Source: Paragyromitra xinjiangensis (taxonomy: Eukaryota; Ascomycota; Pezizomycetes; Pezizales; Discinaceae). Taken from it: DNA of 64,000 nucleotides. Both the position numbers and the translations under genes were made by a program. How positions within the stretch are numbered: position 1 is the stretch's first letter; every line of letters starts with the position of its first letter. The notes beneath the pieces were generated by a model that was not told where the DNA came from, ran no database searches, and saw nothing but the letters and a program-made list of their open reading frames with translations. Where the stretch lies: contig JBCAMK010000018.1 of NCBI GenBank assembly GCA_038503065.1, positions 248,001 through 312,000 on the forward strand, read 5' to 3'. Shown in pieces: positions 24,493 to 36,139 of this stretch.

Positions 24493-25622
24493 CTAATCTG
24501 ACTCCCCAGTTCCACAATACCGAAACGACCGGTTATACTTATACTCGCCCTTCACATACTTCATATATACATGCCCAATTATACCCTCCTCGTCCTGTTC
24601 TGCTTTCGCCTTTCTCCACATCTCGTCGTCTTCTTCCTCCCTTCTCGACCGTGCCATCGTAAATCAATCATCACCAGCCGCTTCGGATCTGTAGTTGTAA
24701 GTACTCAAGGCGCCGTTTTGAAGTGACTTACCTGATAAGGAAGTTTCTTGTTCTCCGACCAAAAACTTCGAAGCAGTGGGAATATGAAATAACCAGATAC
24801 GAGAAGCTAGAATATGGTAGTATCTCCCTTAAAATCCACGCCTACAGAGCTCTATGGGGAAAGAGTATTGAAATGGTGGGGAAAAGATGCCAAGCGAGAT
24901 CTTGAAGACTGCCAAGTATTCCTTTAGCCAATGGAATGGCCTAAATCACTGATTCTTGCCTTTTCAGGTAAGTCACTTCAAAACGGCGGCTTGAGTAGAA
25001 TATTATCAAGCCTAACATCCCTATTGACAATCTCCTGATCACCGACTCGATCAACCAATGTCACAGCCCCATCTCTAATCCATTGCCAATCATTCTTCAG
25101 CACTCGCTCAAGTACTTGCCGCAGTGTAAAGGAAGAGACATATTCTAGCAGTAACGCATTTATAACCGGGTAAAGGTTGTTAAAAGTGATTTTCGCTCTG
25201 CCGTGTAGTTTCGGAATATTAACTTCCTGGAGACTCTGGAGTCGTTGGTATATGGCGAGCTCGGTGGTGAAGTAGCCGCGCACGGTGGCCTCGATGAATG
25301 ATTCCATTTCGCCGACGGTCCACCCCCCAATCGACTTCAAGGTCGGCGGTGGGGTTAGAGACCCGTCTGCCTGGCTAACTTCCGCTAGCTCTGAAATCTG
25401 TAAGCGCACGCTCACGGGATGGAGACTATAGCCCTGATTCGTAGAAATCGTGAACACCCAACGTGTAGCGTTTGTCATAGAGTTTAAGGATCGCTTCCGA
25501 TGGGAGCCGTGGGTTGTCTTCTGAGGCCTTGGTAGTGGCGTGAAGGACGGGGGAAATGGTAAATGGCTCGAATGCTCCCAAAACGGTTGCAGTAATTGAG
25601 GTTTTTCTATCGGCGGAGCCAT
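24493..25622 (-). pseudogene. Protein-kinase-like gene, broken by a MITE and a frameshift
   Basis: The minus ORF 25622-24978 covers most of a kinase-like fold: an alpha-C-like TELAIYQRLQ, a hinge-like LLLEYVSSFTL and a catalytic-loop-like NRDVRLDNILL (Asp and Asn kept, HRD as NRD). It then stops inside the TIR of an inserted element (24704-24995). Past the element the same strand continues with DPKRLVMIDL, corresponding to the DFG region. In another frame follows REEEDDEMWRKAKAEQDEEG, typical of a fungal kinase-like family, to a TAG at 24495-24493. At least one single-base frameshift near 24645 is therefore needed besides the insertion. The intact family looks like the uncharacterised, often expanded fungal kinase-like proteins. 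The copy is very probably inactive. Confidence 0.7.
24704..24995. mobile_element. Tc1/mariner-like MITE, 292 bp, TA-flanked
   Basis: Terminal inverted repeats of 32 bp (24704-24735 and 24964-24995) match at 31 positions. They begin CTCAAG, contain CGCCGTTTTGAAGTGACTT and end ACCTGA. TA dinucleotides flank both ends (24702-24703 and 24996-24997), as for Tc1/mariner insertion. The interior, about 228 bp, encodes no transposase. It interrupts the kinase-like pseudogene. Confidence 0.8.
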
Positions 25623-28600
25623 ATTCTAGGCATAGCAGTAGTTCATGGGTGACTCCAGCGTCGAAGATATGCCTGGGCGTAATCTTTAGTAGGCGTTAAA
25701 TAAACATTCAAGGAGGGGGAGGGATAGTACCTGCGGCTGTACGTATACCTTCCAGAAACAAGAACCTCGACACCACGTTGTCTGTTCATTACACCTGAGG
25801 TGTGGTTGTAGAACGATTATCGATTGTTAGCAAATGAGCTGCTGGTGGGGCTAGACAAGGAGATGAACGGGTGGAGAGAAGGGACAATTCGACAAAAAGC
25901 CGTCGGCCGCTATGCTGGTTAGATGGTAGACAGTAATTGTTAGACACACAATGAATAGTTTTACTTATTTGCAACAGGTGTAACAGCGATAAGCTAGGTT
26001 GATGGTAAATCTCATTAAAGGTTGCTAACGTGTTTCAATATTGATCGGGATTCCGATAGGCCGTGCGCGCGCCAAGACCAGTACCCCGTCAGTACCAAAA
26101 GAGCGAGGACAAACTTCTTTACAGGTAACGATACTAGAGGTTAGTATTCCTTTGAATCACACTTCGAGGCATAGGTAGTGTGTCTTTGCGTCTAGGCCCT
26201 TACTTAGCTAGCAATCCTAACTCTGACCTTTATCTTGGGGTACAGCTAAAGTGATGCGTTGCTATTTTAGGGAATATTTGGGCTCTTGCTAAGACATCTA
26301 GCATGCTTAGCGTTTCGTGTTCCATTTGGTTGGACTAAGTTAAAGATAACACGTGCCATAGTTCACGAAGTATCACTCGATCAACTCGCACTTTAGCCGG
26401 CCGCGAGAATAGGAATATTTAGGGGCTTGATTGCTTGAGCGACCAGGAGGCTTCTTAAGCTCCTTCTATACACGAATTCTAGCAAACACTTCCCTTAAGT
26501 TCGCTTCTATGTTCTTCCATACTAGTAGTACTATCAGCTCCGTTTACCGGAAGCACTCCGTTAGCTTTTAGGGAATCATACTGCAATACGGGCATGCATC
26601 CTAAAGACCACCATCCTACAACCAGTAACAACTACATATCTGTTCGCTTCCCTTCCCTAACGTTTGGTTCAAAATGTACGTAATGAATCAATCAATTAAT
26701 CACTAGTTCGGCCTCTACACCCTCGACCCCCTCGACTCACAACTTCCAGTGATTTCTCACATATAAAATGGTTGATCTAGGAAGCAAAATAGAGTTCCTG
26801 CACTTTTTTCTGTGGATTTTGAAAGCCAGGCGAATTTGGGGGGGATTCTAACATCTATGCGCTGAAACCGCATCACAGACATATCTGTCCAGGTGCTGCA
26901 TTTCCCTCAGGGGTAGTCATTATGATGGTTGTGGCCACGCACAGTGCTAGAGGTGGAGTTCAGCAGAGTTAGAAGCTTGCTGACTCTAAGAGCAGATTGT
27001 ACTTTTTTTGATCGAAGGGTAGATCGCACCTCCGCTCATAGTTATATTAAATCTTCAGTTTAAAACCTTGAACAAAATTCTCTTCATCCTTTTAAGACTG
27101 AAACTCGGGTGGAAATGAGATCTAAATCAGCCTACCGCTGCGGACAACATAGATAGCAAGGTCATCGTCAATAAACGGAAAACCACCAGTATTGTGTTAA
27201 ACCTCAGAACAACCTAATCCCAGATTCCCGGCACTGTGAGCATAAACTTGCGGTAGTATCTGCCATAACACGGCTAAATAAAGCAATCGAAGGAGTTGAC
27301 CAACCGATACCGTATCCTCCGAAAGAATTTTCATAGCAATAGCGTTCGCCTACTAACTGATAGTTTCCCTTGGAAAATGTCTGACGCCGCATCCCCCTTT
27401 GTGTCGTTGCCATCCAGCGAATCCCAGTAAAATGAATCTCCGATGACTAGTGGTAAAGCCCAATGACCATCGCAGGCCCCACAGTACTACCAAAAGACTG
27501 ACCCCACAAAATGGCTTTTCAATCCAACCTACTGACCCAATCTTCTATAGCGATATTAGTGGATATACTCGTGAGATATACACACCTGAAGGGAACTTTC
27601 ACCACCCCAGATTCATCCAAATGCGATGGTGCCTGTATACAGAAGTAGCGATACCTCTGTATATATCCATGTTGAACTCTGCCTTTGGCTTCCCAATAGA
27701 ACCTCTTAAAATTAAGCTCTTCCCACTGCTGAAAATGTGCCAGGTGATAACCACTAAACAGCACTCCCATGAGCCGACGCTGTACTCTACAGGAGAAATG
27801 GTTTTCTATCCAGTCTTTCAACGCTAATATGCGATACTAGAACTCCGAAAATCTAGTTAGCCAGGAACAGAAACTATTACTACCGTGCCACCCAGGAAAA
27901 AAAACCATACACTACTCACCAGGCATCTTTCGAATGCAACCAAGCATCCTTACCATAAAATCACCAGTTTTAAATCTCTTCGATACGAGAATATGAAGCC
28001 ATAAACTCAGGTTCTCCATCAACTCGAGAAGCCCCTCAAAGCCAATTGTAATATTTTGCGACATCAGCTAAGGTGAGTGGTTAGTTAGTGTCTATCCGTA
28101 GGAATATTGAGCCCGCAGCCTATGCATGGCACAGCCCAACGTCATGTACAAAACTCCAGTGAGAAACTACCAAAGCGGGTGTTGTGTATGGCGGCAGTGA
28201 ATAACAAGTACTGTATATACTCGCAAAATCCGGCCTAGCTATGCCTCGAGTTGGACCTGATATGGCACTGAATGTGGTGTTGCACTTCTGAGTGGTTAAA
28301 CCACGAGACACAGCTGGGCCGGATTTCGCAATTATATACGGTATCTGTACGTATGATAGGCATTAGTGTGCTGGGATGTCATGAAACCTTTGATACGGTG
28401 GTTATTTGTATAGTTAAATCTCATGGAAAGGGAATGGCTGAAAAGAAAGTGTGGGGGTTTCGTTGAATAGACATTGATTTAAGCCATAGGAAATGTGGGT
28501 GTTGGAACAGGATACTTGTGCGTGTGTATGAAAGAAAATGGAGGATGGGGGAGGTGGGGTGGCAGGACGTCAAAAGACGCCAGGTTTGCTTCTCAGGCGG

Positions 28601-29114
28601 CTTTCGAGTGTATTTTTCACATCGCGCCTAGTCTCGTGCCTAGCCCCATGCGCGCAGCTTGCTACGTACCGTAGGTAGGGATGGGGACGATCCTACATCG
28701 TATCTTGTAGAATGAGGACACAAACATAAATGATTTTGCTCCCTAGAGCCACACAGTCATAGATTCTCACTCGGCCAAGACATTATCATGCAGGCTCCTG
28801 AGAGCATGAAGGTTTAGAACAAGGTAATAATAGAACCACCTGCATACCACTAGCAAACAGGGTCACGCAAGGGATAGCGATCAGCACAAAACTACTGTTG
28901 AAAGAAAGAGACCAAAGCTTCGTAGGATTAAGCACGCTCAACTCATTTTAGCCACCGTAGTAATGTAATACAACATGTAGATACATAGTCGTCTATGCAC
29001 CACATACACACGCGAATCTCTACCAGCCGCTACGCTAGCCTATTTTTTTACCACAAGCGCCTTTTTTTAATTTGTGCTTCCTGATAATATATCCTCAAGA
29101 ATTAGATTTTCAGA
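25623..29114. other. Gene-poor region of about 3.5 kb
   Basis: No complete gene is supported. Around 27204-28060 the minus strand has ORFs of 69 and 100 residues and an intron-like GTGAGT...CTAAC...TTCTAG arrangement (about 27835-27917). The reading frame is broken upstream and I recognise no domain. A copy of a dispersed repeat lies at about 28628-28705. The rest holds short ORFs only. Confidence 0.4.
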
Positions 29115-30137
29115 TTATTTCGAATCCACGATCTCCTCAATCTTGGCACCTTCGGTTTTAGCTTCCCCCTCGGTGGTTTTAGCTTCCTCAGTGGGATCTC
29201 CTTCAAGCTCCGGCATATCCTCCTATCAAGCCATGTTTCGTCAATAAACTGTTCATAAAGAGAGAAGGAGTATAAAAGCTTACGTCGTCGAAGTCATCAC
29301 CACCGGGGCCGCCCAAACCGCCCATACCACCCATGCCACCCATACCGCCCATCATGGACGCCATGTCCATACCACCCATGCCACCCATGCCGCCACCGAG
29401 CTTCGAGAAATCGATGCCTCCGAAACCACCATCTTCACCACCTGGAGGACCGCCCATGCCCATGCCTCCTCCCATACCGCCAGCCATAGGATCCTCAGGA
29501 ATATCTTCTTGTTCGTCCTCATCGACCCACTACAGTAACATGCTATCAGCTTACTTATCTATTGATAACAGAACGAAGGAGGAAGGGGGGTCGCACTTTA
29601 TCAAAATCAGTCTTCAAGAAATGCTGCTTCTTCGAGTCCTTCAACAGTCTCGGCCAGAACTCAGTCTTCGCCTCCTTCTTCCTCAGAATTAAATCAACAC
29701 CACGGGTGGAGATATGGGACTTTGACTCGGCGGGGTCGATCTCAGCATAGAGTTCCAGATCAACATGGTATGATTTGGCCTTGGTAGTACCGCTGAAGGT
29801 GATTTTCGTTGGCTGAACATCGAGCTTGGCGGAGCCTGGCACACAGTCGTAGGCGTTTATAGACAGGTAGATGATGTTCTTTTCAGGCTCGTCGGCAGAT
29901 GAACGTTGAGCCCAGAGGACTGTAGCAGCAGGAGAAACACGATTGTTAGAAAACCGAATTGGTAGGATGAGAGGGAATGAGATACAAAATGATGGTGGGG
30001 GGAAGGTAGAATGGGGGATGAGAGGAAGATAGGGAAAAGTTGATGAAGATGTAAGGGGATAACGATAAGTTTGATTACAATGAGGGGCAATAATAGCGGG
30101 GCAGCTTACCTTCAGGAACTACTGTTGTTGTAGACAT
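29115..30137 (-). CDS. sba1: Hsp90 co-chaperone p23 (Sba1/Wos2)
   Basis: This protein binds the ATP-bound closed state of Hsp90 and slows its ATPase, stabilising client complexes in cytosol and nucleus. Exons on the minus strand: 30137-30110 (28 nt), 29919-29597, 29529-29284 and 29222-29115, giving 234 residues. A CS domain fills about residues 8-115, with VLWAQRSS at its start, DLELYAEIDP in the middle and the WPRLLKD motif near its end. The segment after the domain (KWVDEDEQ) is also typical. A Gly/Met-rich linker follows, built of GGMGGM-type repeats, as in many fungal p23 proteins, and then an acidic tail. The donor after exon 2 is GTGCGA, weaker than the others but required by the conserved KWVDEDE junction. 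It is head to head with the Vps24 gene, about 590 bp apart. Confidence 0.93.
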
Positions 30138-30730
30138 TTTTCTGGAAACTAAGCAGATGAGATGGGAGGTGTATGTAGGGATGGGATTCTACAAGGACAG
30201 ATGAGATGGAGAAGAGAGAAGAAGGAGGAGCGGAATTTTCAGAGAGTTAAGTTGTGTGTGGTGGTGGGAGCAATCACGGGTTGCTGCTTCTGGGTGATGC
30301 CTGAGAGCCTAACCCCACCAAACCGGCGAACCTCAACGAACCGAATGGAATACTTGGAGAGCACTAACCACTACCGTGCCTCAACAGTATCAGGATGGTC
30401 AGTACTGTGAGATTAGTAATTCTAAACCATTCTCGGCAGTGAATAATAGGCTTTCATACATTTCGGCGGATCGCGTTTCTTAGCGCGCGTCACGTAGCCG
30501 CATGGGCTCGACTAGGTTGTCTTGTCTTGACCAAGCTTCGTCACCTTGAATTCCTGAATTCCGACCGTTCCCAGGAATCCTCGCTCCTCCTCCTCTACTA
30601 CCTCCACCGCCGACCCGACCAGCGAGAGCTTCCTCGGTGACCCTATTTACTGCGGGCCGTGAAAACATCCCGCCATTCCTCTCCAGCAAAAGACCCAAAG
30701 CTAGTGTGAGTCACGGGAGCACGAACAACC
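30138..30730. promoter_or_regulatory. Divergent region between p23 and Vps24
   Basis: This 593-bp stretch between two divergent starts holds both promoters and leaders. Short ORFs in it are unsupported. Confidence 0.4.
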
Positions 30731-31494
30731 ATGGAATCCATCAAGGCCATCTTCTGGAAGCCCGACCCGGCAGTCCAGGTACCAATCACCCTCCTCTCTC
30801 CTCTCTCCGCGATAGGAGCAATGCTTGTGCAGATAGTAAAATAAAAAAAAGCCGAATTAACGATACCCTTCCTCTCCCTAAACAGCTCCGCAAATGCAAC
30901 CAACTAATCCGCAAAAACACCCGAGAACTCGACCGCCACATGATGCAGCTTCGGTCCCTCGAGGCGAAAACGAAACAAATGATCCTCACCACCTCTAAAT
31001 CGCGCTCCACAAACACAGTTCAACAGACGCGACTACTCGCACGCGAGCTCGTTCGTATTCGACGGCAATCGGCGCGCCTCTCTACATCGAAGGCACAGCT
31101 GCAGTCTGTCGGGATGCAAGTCAACGAGGCCTTCTCCGTGCGCAAGATAGAAGGGAGCATCAAGACATCTACAGGTGTGATGAAGGATGTGAATAGCCTT
31201 GTTCGGCTGCCAGAGCTCACAGGGACCATGAGGGAGCTGAGTATGGAGCTGGTGAAGGCGGGGATTATCGAGGAGATGGTGGCAGACTCGCTGCCGGATG
31301 AGGATGTGCTCGAAGATGATGAGGAAGCAGAGGCAGAGGTGGATAAGGCTCTAAGGGAGGTTATCGGTGGGAAGTTGGAGAGCGTGGGAGCCGCCCCGAC
31401 ACAACCGGAGAAGACGGAGGAGGAGTACCTCGTCGAAGAGGACCAGGAGACATTGGAAGATATGAGGGAGAGGTTGGAAATGTTGAAGAGCTGA
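30731..31494 (+). CDS. vps24: ESCRT-III subunit Vps24 (CHMP3)
   Basis: This is an ESCRT-III subunit that polymerises with Snf7 and Vps2 on endosomal membranes for multivesicular body sorting. Two exons: 30731-30778 (encoding MESIKAIFWKPDPAVQ) and 30886-31494, giving 218 residues. The basic first helices (LRKCNQLIRKNTRELDRHM) bind membrane. The core has the family landmarks SVGMQVNEAF, KSTEVMK-like KTSTGVMKDVNSLVRLPEL and TMRELSMELVKAGIIEEM. An acidic linker leads to the C-terminal MIM1-like helix DMRERLEMLKS, which binds Vps4. The first exon lies in a different frame from the ORF found upstream of exon 2, and the conserved N-terminus decides the start. Full length. Confidence 0.94.
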
Positions 31495-32448
31495 GTGAAT
31501 GCGGGTCATTAGTTGCGTTGGGAAGGTATAAGGCGGCTACAGGTGTTTTTCTTTTGTTTGAAGTGGGTTTATATATTTCTTTTTTCTTCTTCACTGAGGG
31601 TGGTTGTTTGGGAGTTTCATTTTTGCAGCATTCACATTCACGTTCACGTTCTATCGATATACAGATCACCAAGGTTCTGGGTAACCGGCATATTCTAAAG
31701 ACTACAGTTTCTTCTTTGTCTCTAGATGGAATACTAAGGCTATGTACTGGTACTGCTTTGATAATAATAGGCACAGTGCACGCAGAACCTTCCTCCAAGT
31801 GTTTACCATTTAATCATTTTTATACTCACCTAGTGCTATCATGCTTTTCACCTTTCTTTCCCACAAGGCTCTCGAGGAGCTTTGAAGAAGTTGAATCTCT
31901 ATGATCGCCGTCGGATTTCGAATCGAACCGGTCTAGTTTGAAATTAGGCCGTCTAGATTTGAATCTTAGAGGAAAACAGCTGGAGATCCTTTTAAATCTA
32001 GACTTCTAGTGCAACTGACCTCGATGTCTTATTGTTTGTGTTGTAGATAGCTGGCGAAACGGTTAGAAGCTTTTAGAGGGCTTTTTGGTGGTAGTGAACA
32101 TCAACATCATAAAATATCACTCGGCCTTGAGAGCACGACGTAAAGGTATTCCACCACAAGCTATGTAGGGATCTCTAGAGCTTAAAGCTAATCAGCCAAA
32201 CTTAGGGATAGCACCCCTCTATGGACGGATCTACACCGAGTGATAAACGATGATCCTAGAACGTTGCACAAAACTCTAGCTGTTGTCCTATAGGTAGCAG
32301 TGCCTGTGCCGACGCCAAGGTATTCCACGATTATCCCGCAGTGGGGCTGCGGCGTAAACCACTTCAGCCCTAGAGCTGTATCAACACCAAATCCGAAACA
32401 ATCCACATTCCACCGTCTATTCGAAGGAGACCTTCAAACTACGCCTCA
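31495..32448. other. Intergenic, no gene seen
   Basis: Holds the Vps24 3' region and the F-box/ankyrin 5' region. A short hairpin-forming repeat (GTCTAGATTT ... AAATCTAGAC) lies at about 31951-32009. The plus ORF 32300-32731 overlaps the next gene out of frame and is rejected. Confidence 0.4.
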
Positions 32449-33444
32449 ATGTCACTCCTCGCCATCCCTAATGAGCTTCTTCTCCAAATCGCCTCAAACC
32501 TCGATCACTCCTCAATCTACTCCCTCCTGCTTACAAACCATCGTTTCTCCCACCTCTTCTCCTCCCTCCTCCTCGCGCGCGCATGTAACTCCATCTACGG
32601 CTTCACCACCGCCGTTTTCTGCGCTGCCACCTCCAACTACGAATCCACCCTCCGCTCCCTCCTCAACCAAACCCCATACAAGATCAACGTTTCTACAGGG
32701 GAGCTACGCAACTCACAAGAATGCGACATAACAATCCACACCCTTATCTCCTCACCCCCTCGCAATTCCTACCGACCCGACAAGCTCCTCTTCCACCGAA
32801 ACCCCCGTGAATACGATTTCCTCAATTCCATACCAACAATCCTAGCTTCAGCGCCCAGAATCATTGTTCAAGAATGCCTATACGGCAAGACCCCGCTGCA
32901 CTACGCCGCCGACGCAGGCCACGAACATAAAGTCCGTATGCTACTCCGGCGCGGCCACAACATCGACGTTAAAGACCACGACGAGGACTCGGCGCTTCTG
33001 TGCGCGCTGAAGAATAAACATGATAACATCGCGCGGTTGCTGATTGAATCTGGGGCGAACATCCATGCGATGGCTCGGAATGGACATACTACGTTTCATC
33101 TCACTGCTGCATGGGGCCATCATGAAATCGTTGAGTTGATGCTGAAGAAGGGTGCGAATATTGAGAGTCGTGATAGGGATGGTCATACGGTGCTTCATGA
33201 TGCTGCGCAAAAGGGGGATGAGAAATTGGTGAGGCTGCTGTTGAAGAAAGGTGCGGATGTTAACGCTCAGGTTATAGAGTATTATGTGCAGAATATGGGC
33301 AGGTCTTGGGGGGATACGCCATTGCATTTGGCTGCGAGGAGACGGGATTCTAAGGTTGTGCAGCTGCTATTGGATAATGGGGCGAATGCGAGTATTAAAG
33401 GGAGAGATGGGAGTTTTGCAACTTATTCTGAGAGGGGTCGGTAG
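32449..33444 (+). CDS. F-box and ankyrin-repeat protein
   Basis: A single exon encodes 331 residues. Residues 5-40 (AIPNELLLQIASNLDHSSIY and on to LLLTNHRFSHLF) form an F-box-like motif of the LPxELLLxIA type that would bind Skp1. Five ankyrin repeats run from about residue 145 to 325. Their TPLH-type cores read KTPLHYAADAGH, SALLCALKNKH, TTFHLTAAWGH, TVLHDAAQKGD and TPLHLAARRRD, each followed by a LLL/GAN loop. The architecture suggests a substrate receptor of an SCF ubiquitin ligase, with the ankyrins binding the target; no substrate can be named. Such genes are numerous and fast-evolving in many filamentous fungi. The start is the first ATG of the frame and directly precedes the F-box. Confidence 0.85.
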   Translation: MSLLAIPNELLLQIASNLDHSSIYSLLLTNHRFSHLFSSLLLARACNSIYGFTTAVFCAATSNYESTLRSLLNQTPYKINVSTGELRNSQECDITIHTLISSPPRNSYRPDKLLFHRNPREYDFLNSIPTILASAPRIIVQECLYGKTPLHYAADAGHEHKVRMLLRRGHNIDVKDHDEDSALLCALKNKHDNIARLLIESGANIHAMARNGHTTFHLTAAWGHHEIVELMLKKGANIESRDRDGHTVLHDAAQKGDEKLVRLLLKKGADVNAQVIEYYVQNMGRSWGDTPLHLAARRRDSKVVQLLLDNGANASIKGRDGSFATYSERGR

Positions 33445-34772
33445 GCTTGGTTGCCTGATATAATTGATAAGACTGTAGAGATGGCACAATATGAATAGAT
33501 GAACTGGGTGCAATTGAATACGTGCGTGCCAGTACCGAGAGATAGCCTGCAAATGCTTTACTTTTTTATGGTGGGGGGGAGGATATGGGTGGCGAATATA
33601 CAGCTAGAAGAGAGGATCAGTTCGCATCAATGCGTAAAGCACTTTTAGAGATTATAATCAACGGAATGCATGTGAGTGAATGGAAAGAATGAATCAACAA
33701 CACGCCCACGGAGTTGCCAAAATTCGAGTGACAGCCTGTGAAAATATATCCATCACCGTCTATTAGGAATCCTAGGGGACAACTAATTCTCATTTATAGC
33801 GCAATTTTTTGTTCTCCAGTTGTGATGAGTGGTTGATTGCGGATCATCTCGTTTTTTCGGGACAGTACTCTGCGGGAAGACGAAATACGTTGACGTAGAG
33901 TAGCATACCCACGTGAAGATAAGGCTGGTAGTAGTACCTTCTAATCAACTAATCTTGAAGGTTTAACCACCTGCTCTCGAATTCGAAATGATTTGACGAA
34001 ACTAGCTTCACTCCTCGGAGCCCTGTTGGGACCAAATATGTGAAAGCTGGAGAAGAAAAGATGGATATCGGCTGATTGAAGAAGCCAACCTCTAAGTGTA
34101 AATATTCTCGATGCTTTACTAAGCTTAGTGCCAATGATAAAAAGTTGGGTTTTCTATTAGGGCTTCGCTGTGCAGTCTACTGGCTTACAAATTGGAAGTC
34201 TTAAACGGAAGAGTTTTCTGATTTAGGTTTACTGTCTACGGGCATCATCAAATTGTGTTGTTCCTGGGGAAGGCTGGCGATGGGGTGGACGCTAAGGGCT
34301 AATTTTGATGGAAAAGGTCAATTCGCCCGACACGTCTACTTATATGCCAGCTCCCTCCAGCTATCCTAGAAGCCTTAGTATCCTAACGATTGGAATCTTA
34401 CACCTAACTCTTAACTGCAAGTCAAAACGACGTTTCGTCACAGTGGTAATCTCCATAATTCGGGGTTAGCCAATATTACGAAAAGTTCTGAGTTAGAAGG
34501 TTTCCTCAGACACATTCATCAAGCATAGAGTCTAATACGGTCACAAAAGGGAAGTCTTGCCCCGAAGACAATCAGATCAATTTCAACCCGTACCTACAGT
34601 AGTTTCTCGAAACGTTTATACAAAGGAGAAATGCCCTTGGGAAGGAATCATCCACCATATGCTGCCCATATTCCTCCACTTTTGTTGCCGTTTCTCATTT
34701 CTGCATGTAGGGCACATTCTCCAAAGAGCCGCAAGACAAATTCAGATTTGTCAGAGTAGAAAAAGACTAGGA
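33445..34772. other. Intergenic, no gene seen
   Basis: Only short ORFs. The plus ORF 34557-34964 is the opposite-strand shadow of the last exon of the 4E-T-like gene and its 3' flank. Confidence 0.4.
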
Positions 34773-36139
34773 CTACCAGCCGGTGACAATTGCTCCATCA
34801 AAATCATCAAAGATGTCCAACTCTTTAGCCTTAATGAATTTGTCATTATCCCCGGGGTTTTCAGTGACGGCGCCGAGAGCTTCCTTGATTTGTGGAGCTT
34901 TTTGGCTAGCCGAGGCAATAGACTTACTCATCATAATCTTCAGAGTATAAAATTAGTCCACTAGCGTATCTGGAAGGCGAATTATCATTTACCTGAATCC
35001 ATGTGAGTTGTTCAGCACCAGTTGATCTCTTGCTATGTGACGTTAGGATAACTTCCGAAACAGCAACTTGGGGGAGAGGATTTACACACCCCATAAGAGC
35101 TCTCGGATTCTCAATCAACGGCTCATTCTCTACGTTGACCCCTAACTTGGCTGCTGGCCTGACAGTTTCCTCGAACCTTGTCCCAACATTTGCTTTGACA
35201 TTGGCAGCATCATTGATCACTGCCCTACCTTTGATACTCTCGGCCTTGGTAATCATAGGCACCCTATCAGCTGCCACGGTTTGGGTAGTGGCAATAGCTG
35301 TAGGTGTAGCAGCAGTGACAGGAACAGGAGGAGATGTACCCCTAAGTTCGAGTCCATCACTAAGACTAAGAGTACTAGAACTCCTGCGAATCCCCAGGGC
35401 ATTCCTCATACTCCAACCACTACTATCTCCTGCATCAATAGCGGTGATGGGAGCAGTCTTCAGTTTCCCACCCGGAACGAAAGCATGCATGCTAGTCATC
35501 AGGCCGTTATCGGAAGTAGTATCTGACAGGATCTTCTTGCCGTATCCACCAGAGAGTCCCGTATTTAGGGAGACTGACCGCATGATAGCAGGAGCAGCCA
35601 ATTGAACTAGCGTGGCAGGAATAGCAGGACTCAAAACTTCAGGAATAGTTGGCATCACAACCGGTTTTGGGGGAATCCTGCGGTTCTGATGTTTCTTTCT
35701 AATAACGAGACGGTCGAGAGCCTCTTCTTTTTGCTGGCGACTGAGAAGTTCCTGTCTGCGAGCACTGTCGAGCTTGCTGGCAAGTATCTTGACATTGTGT
35801 TTTGCATCGAGGCTAAGGAAATTACCAACCGGGACCTATGAGAGGCAGTAGGAGATATCAGCGAGGCTCAAACGAATGAGATCCAAAGGATGGATACAGC
35901 CTTTTCGAGTATGATTTGCCAAGGGGTAGGCAATACAACTGAAGGAATGGCGAATGAATGGAGGTACTTACTGCCCTAATGAGAATCCTCTCGCTCCAAG
36001 CCTCCGGTTTGAAGCTCTTCACAGGGCAGCACACATAAGGGAGCGTGTGACGCATATCCAGTAGCTCAACGATGGTGTACCGCTTGCGTTGGTAAGAGAG
36101 ATCCTCATTGGCAATCTTAGATGGGTCCCGAAGAGCCAT
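34773..36139 (-). CDS. Probable eIF4E-binding protein, 4E-T/Eap1-like
   Basis: Three exons on the minus strand: 36139-35972, 35835-34993 and 34937-34773, giving 391 residues. The N-terminal RKRYTIVELLDMRHTLPY contains a canonical eIF4E-binding motif Y-x4-L-phi (YTIVELL). It strongly resembles the animal 4E-T start (YTKEELLDIK) and is followed, as there, by a W-containing segment (FKPEAW). Such proteins bind eIF4E at the cap-binding protein's dorsal face and repress translation or target mRNA for decay. The middle is low complexity (S/T/A/P-rich) with a basic patch (RKKHQNRRIPPKP). The tail is acidic and ends DIFDDFDGAIVTGW. A 55-nt intron (CTAAT branch, GAAG acceptor) joins the last exon. Assignment rests on the motif plus disorder; the full family is not proven. 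Confidence 0.6.

Noticed and set aside
24723..24905. 60-residue plus ORF
   Set aside because: Interior of the 292-bp MITE; too short for and unlike a transposase.
29333..29692. 119-residue P/M-rich plus ORF
   Set aside because: Shadow of the Gly/Met repeats of p23.
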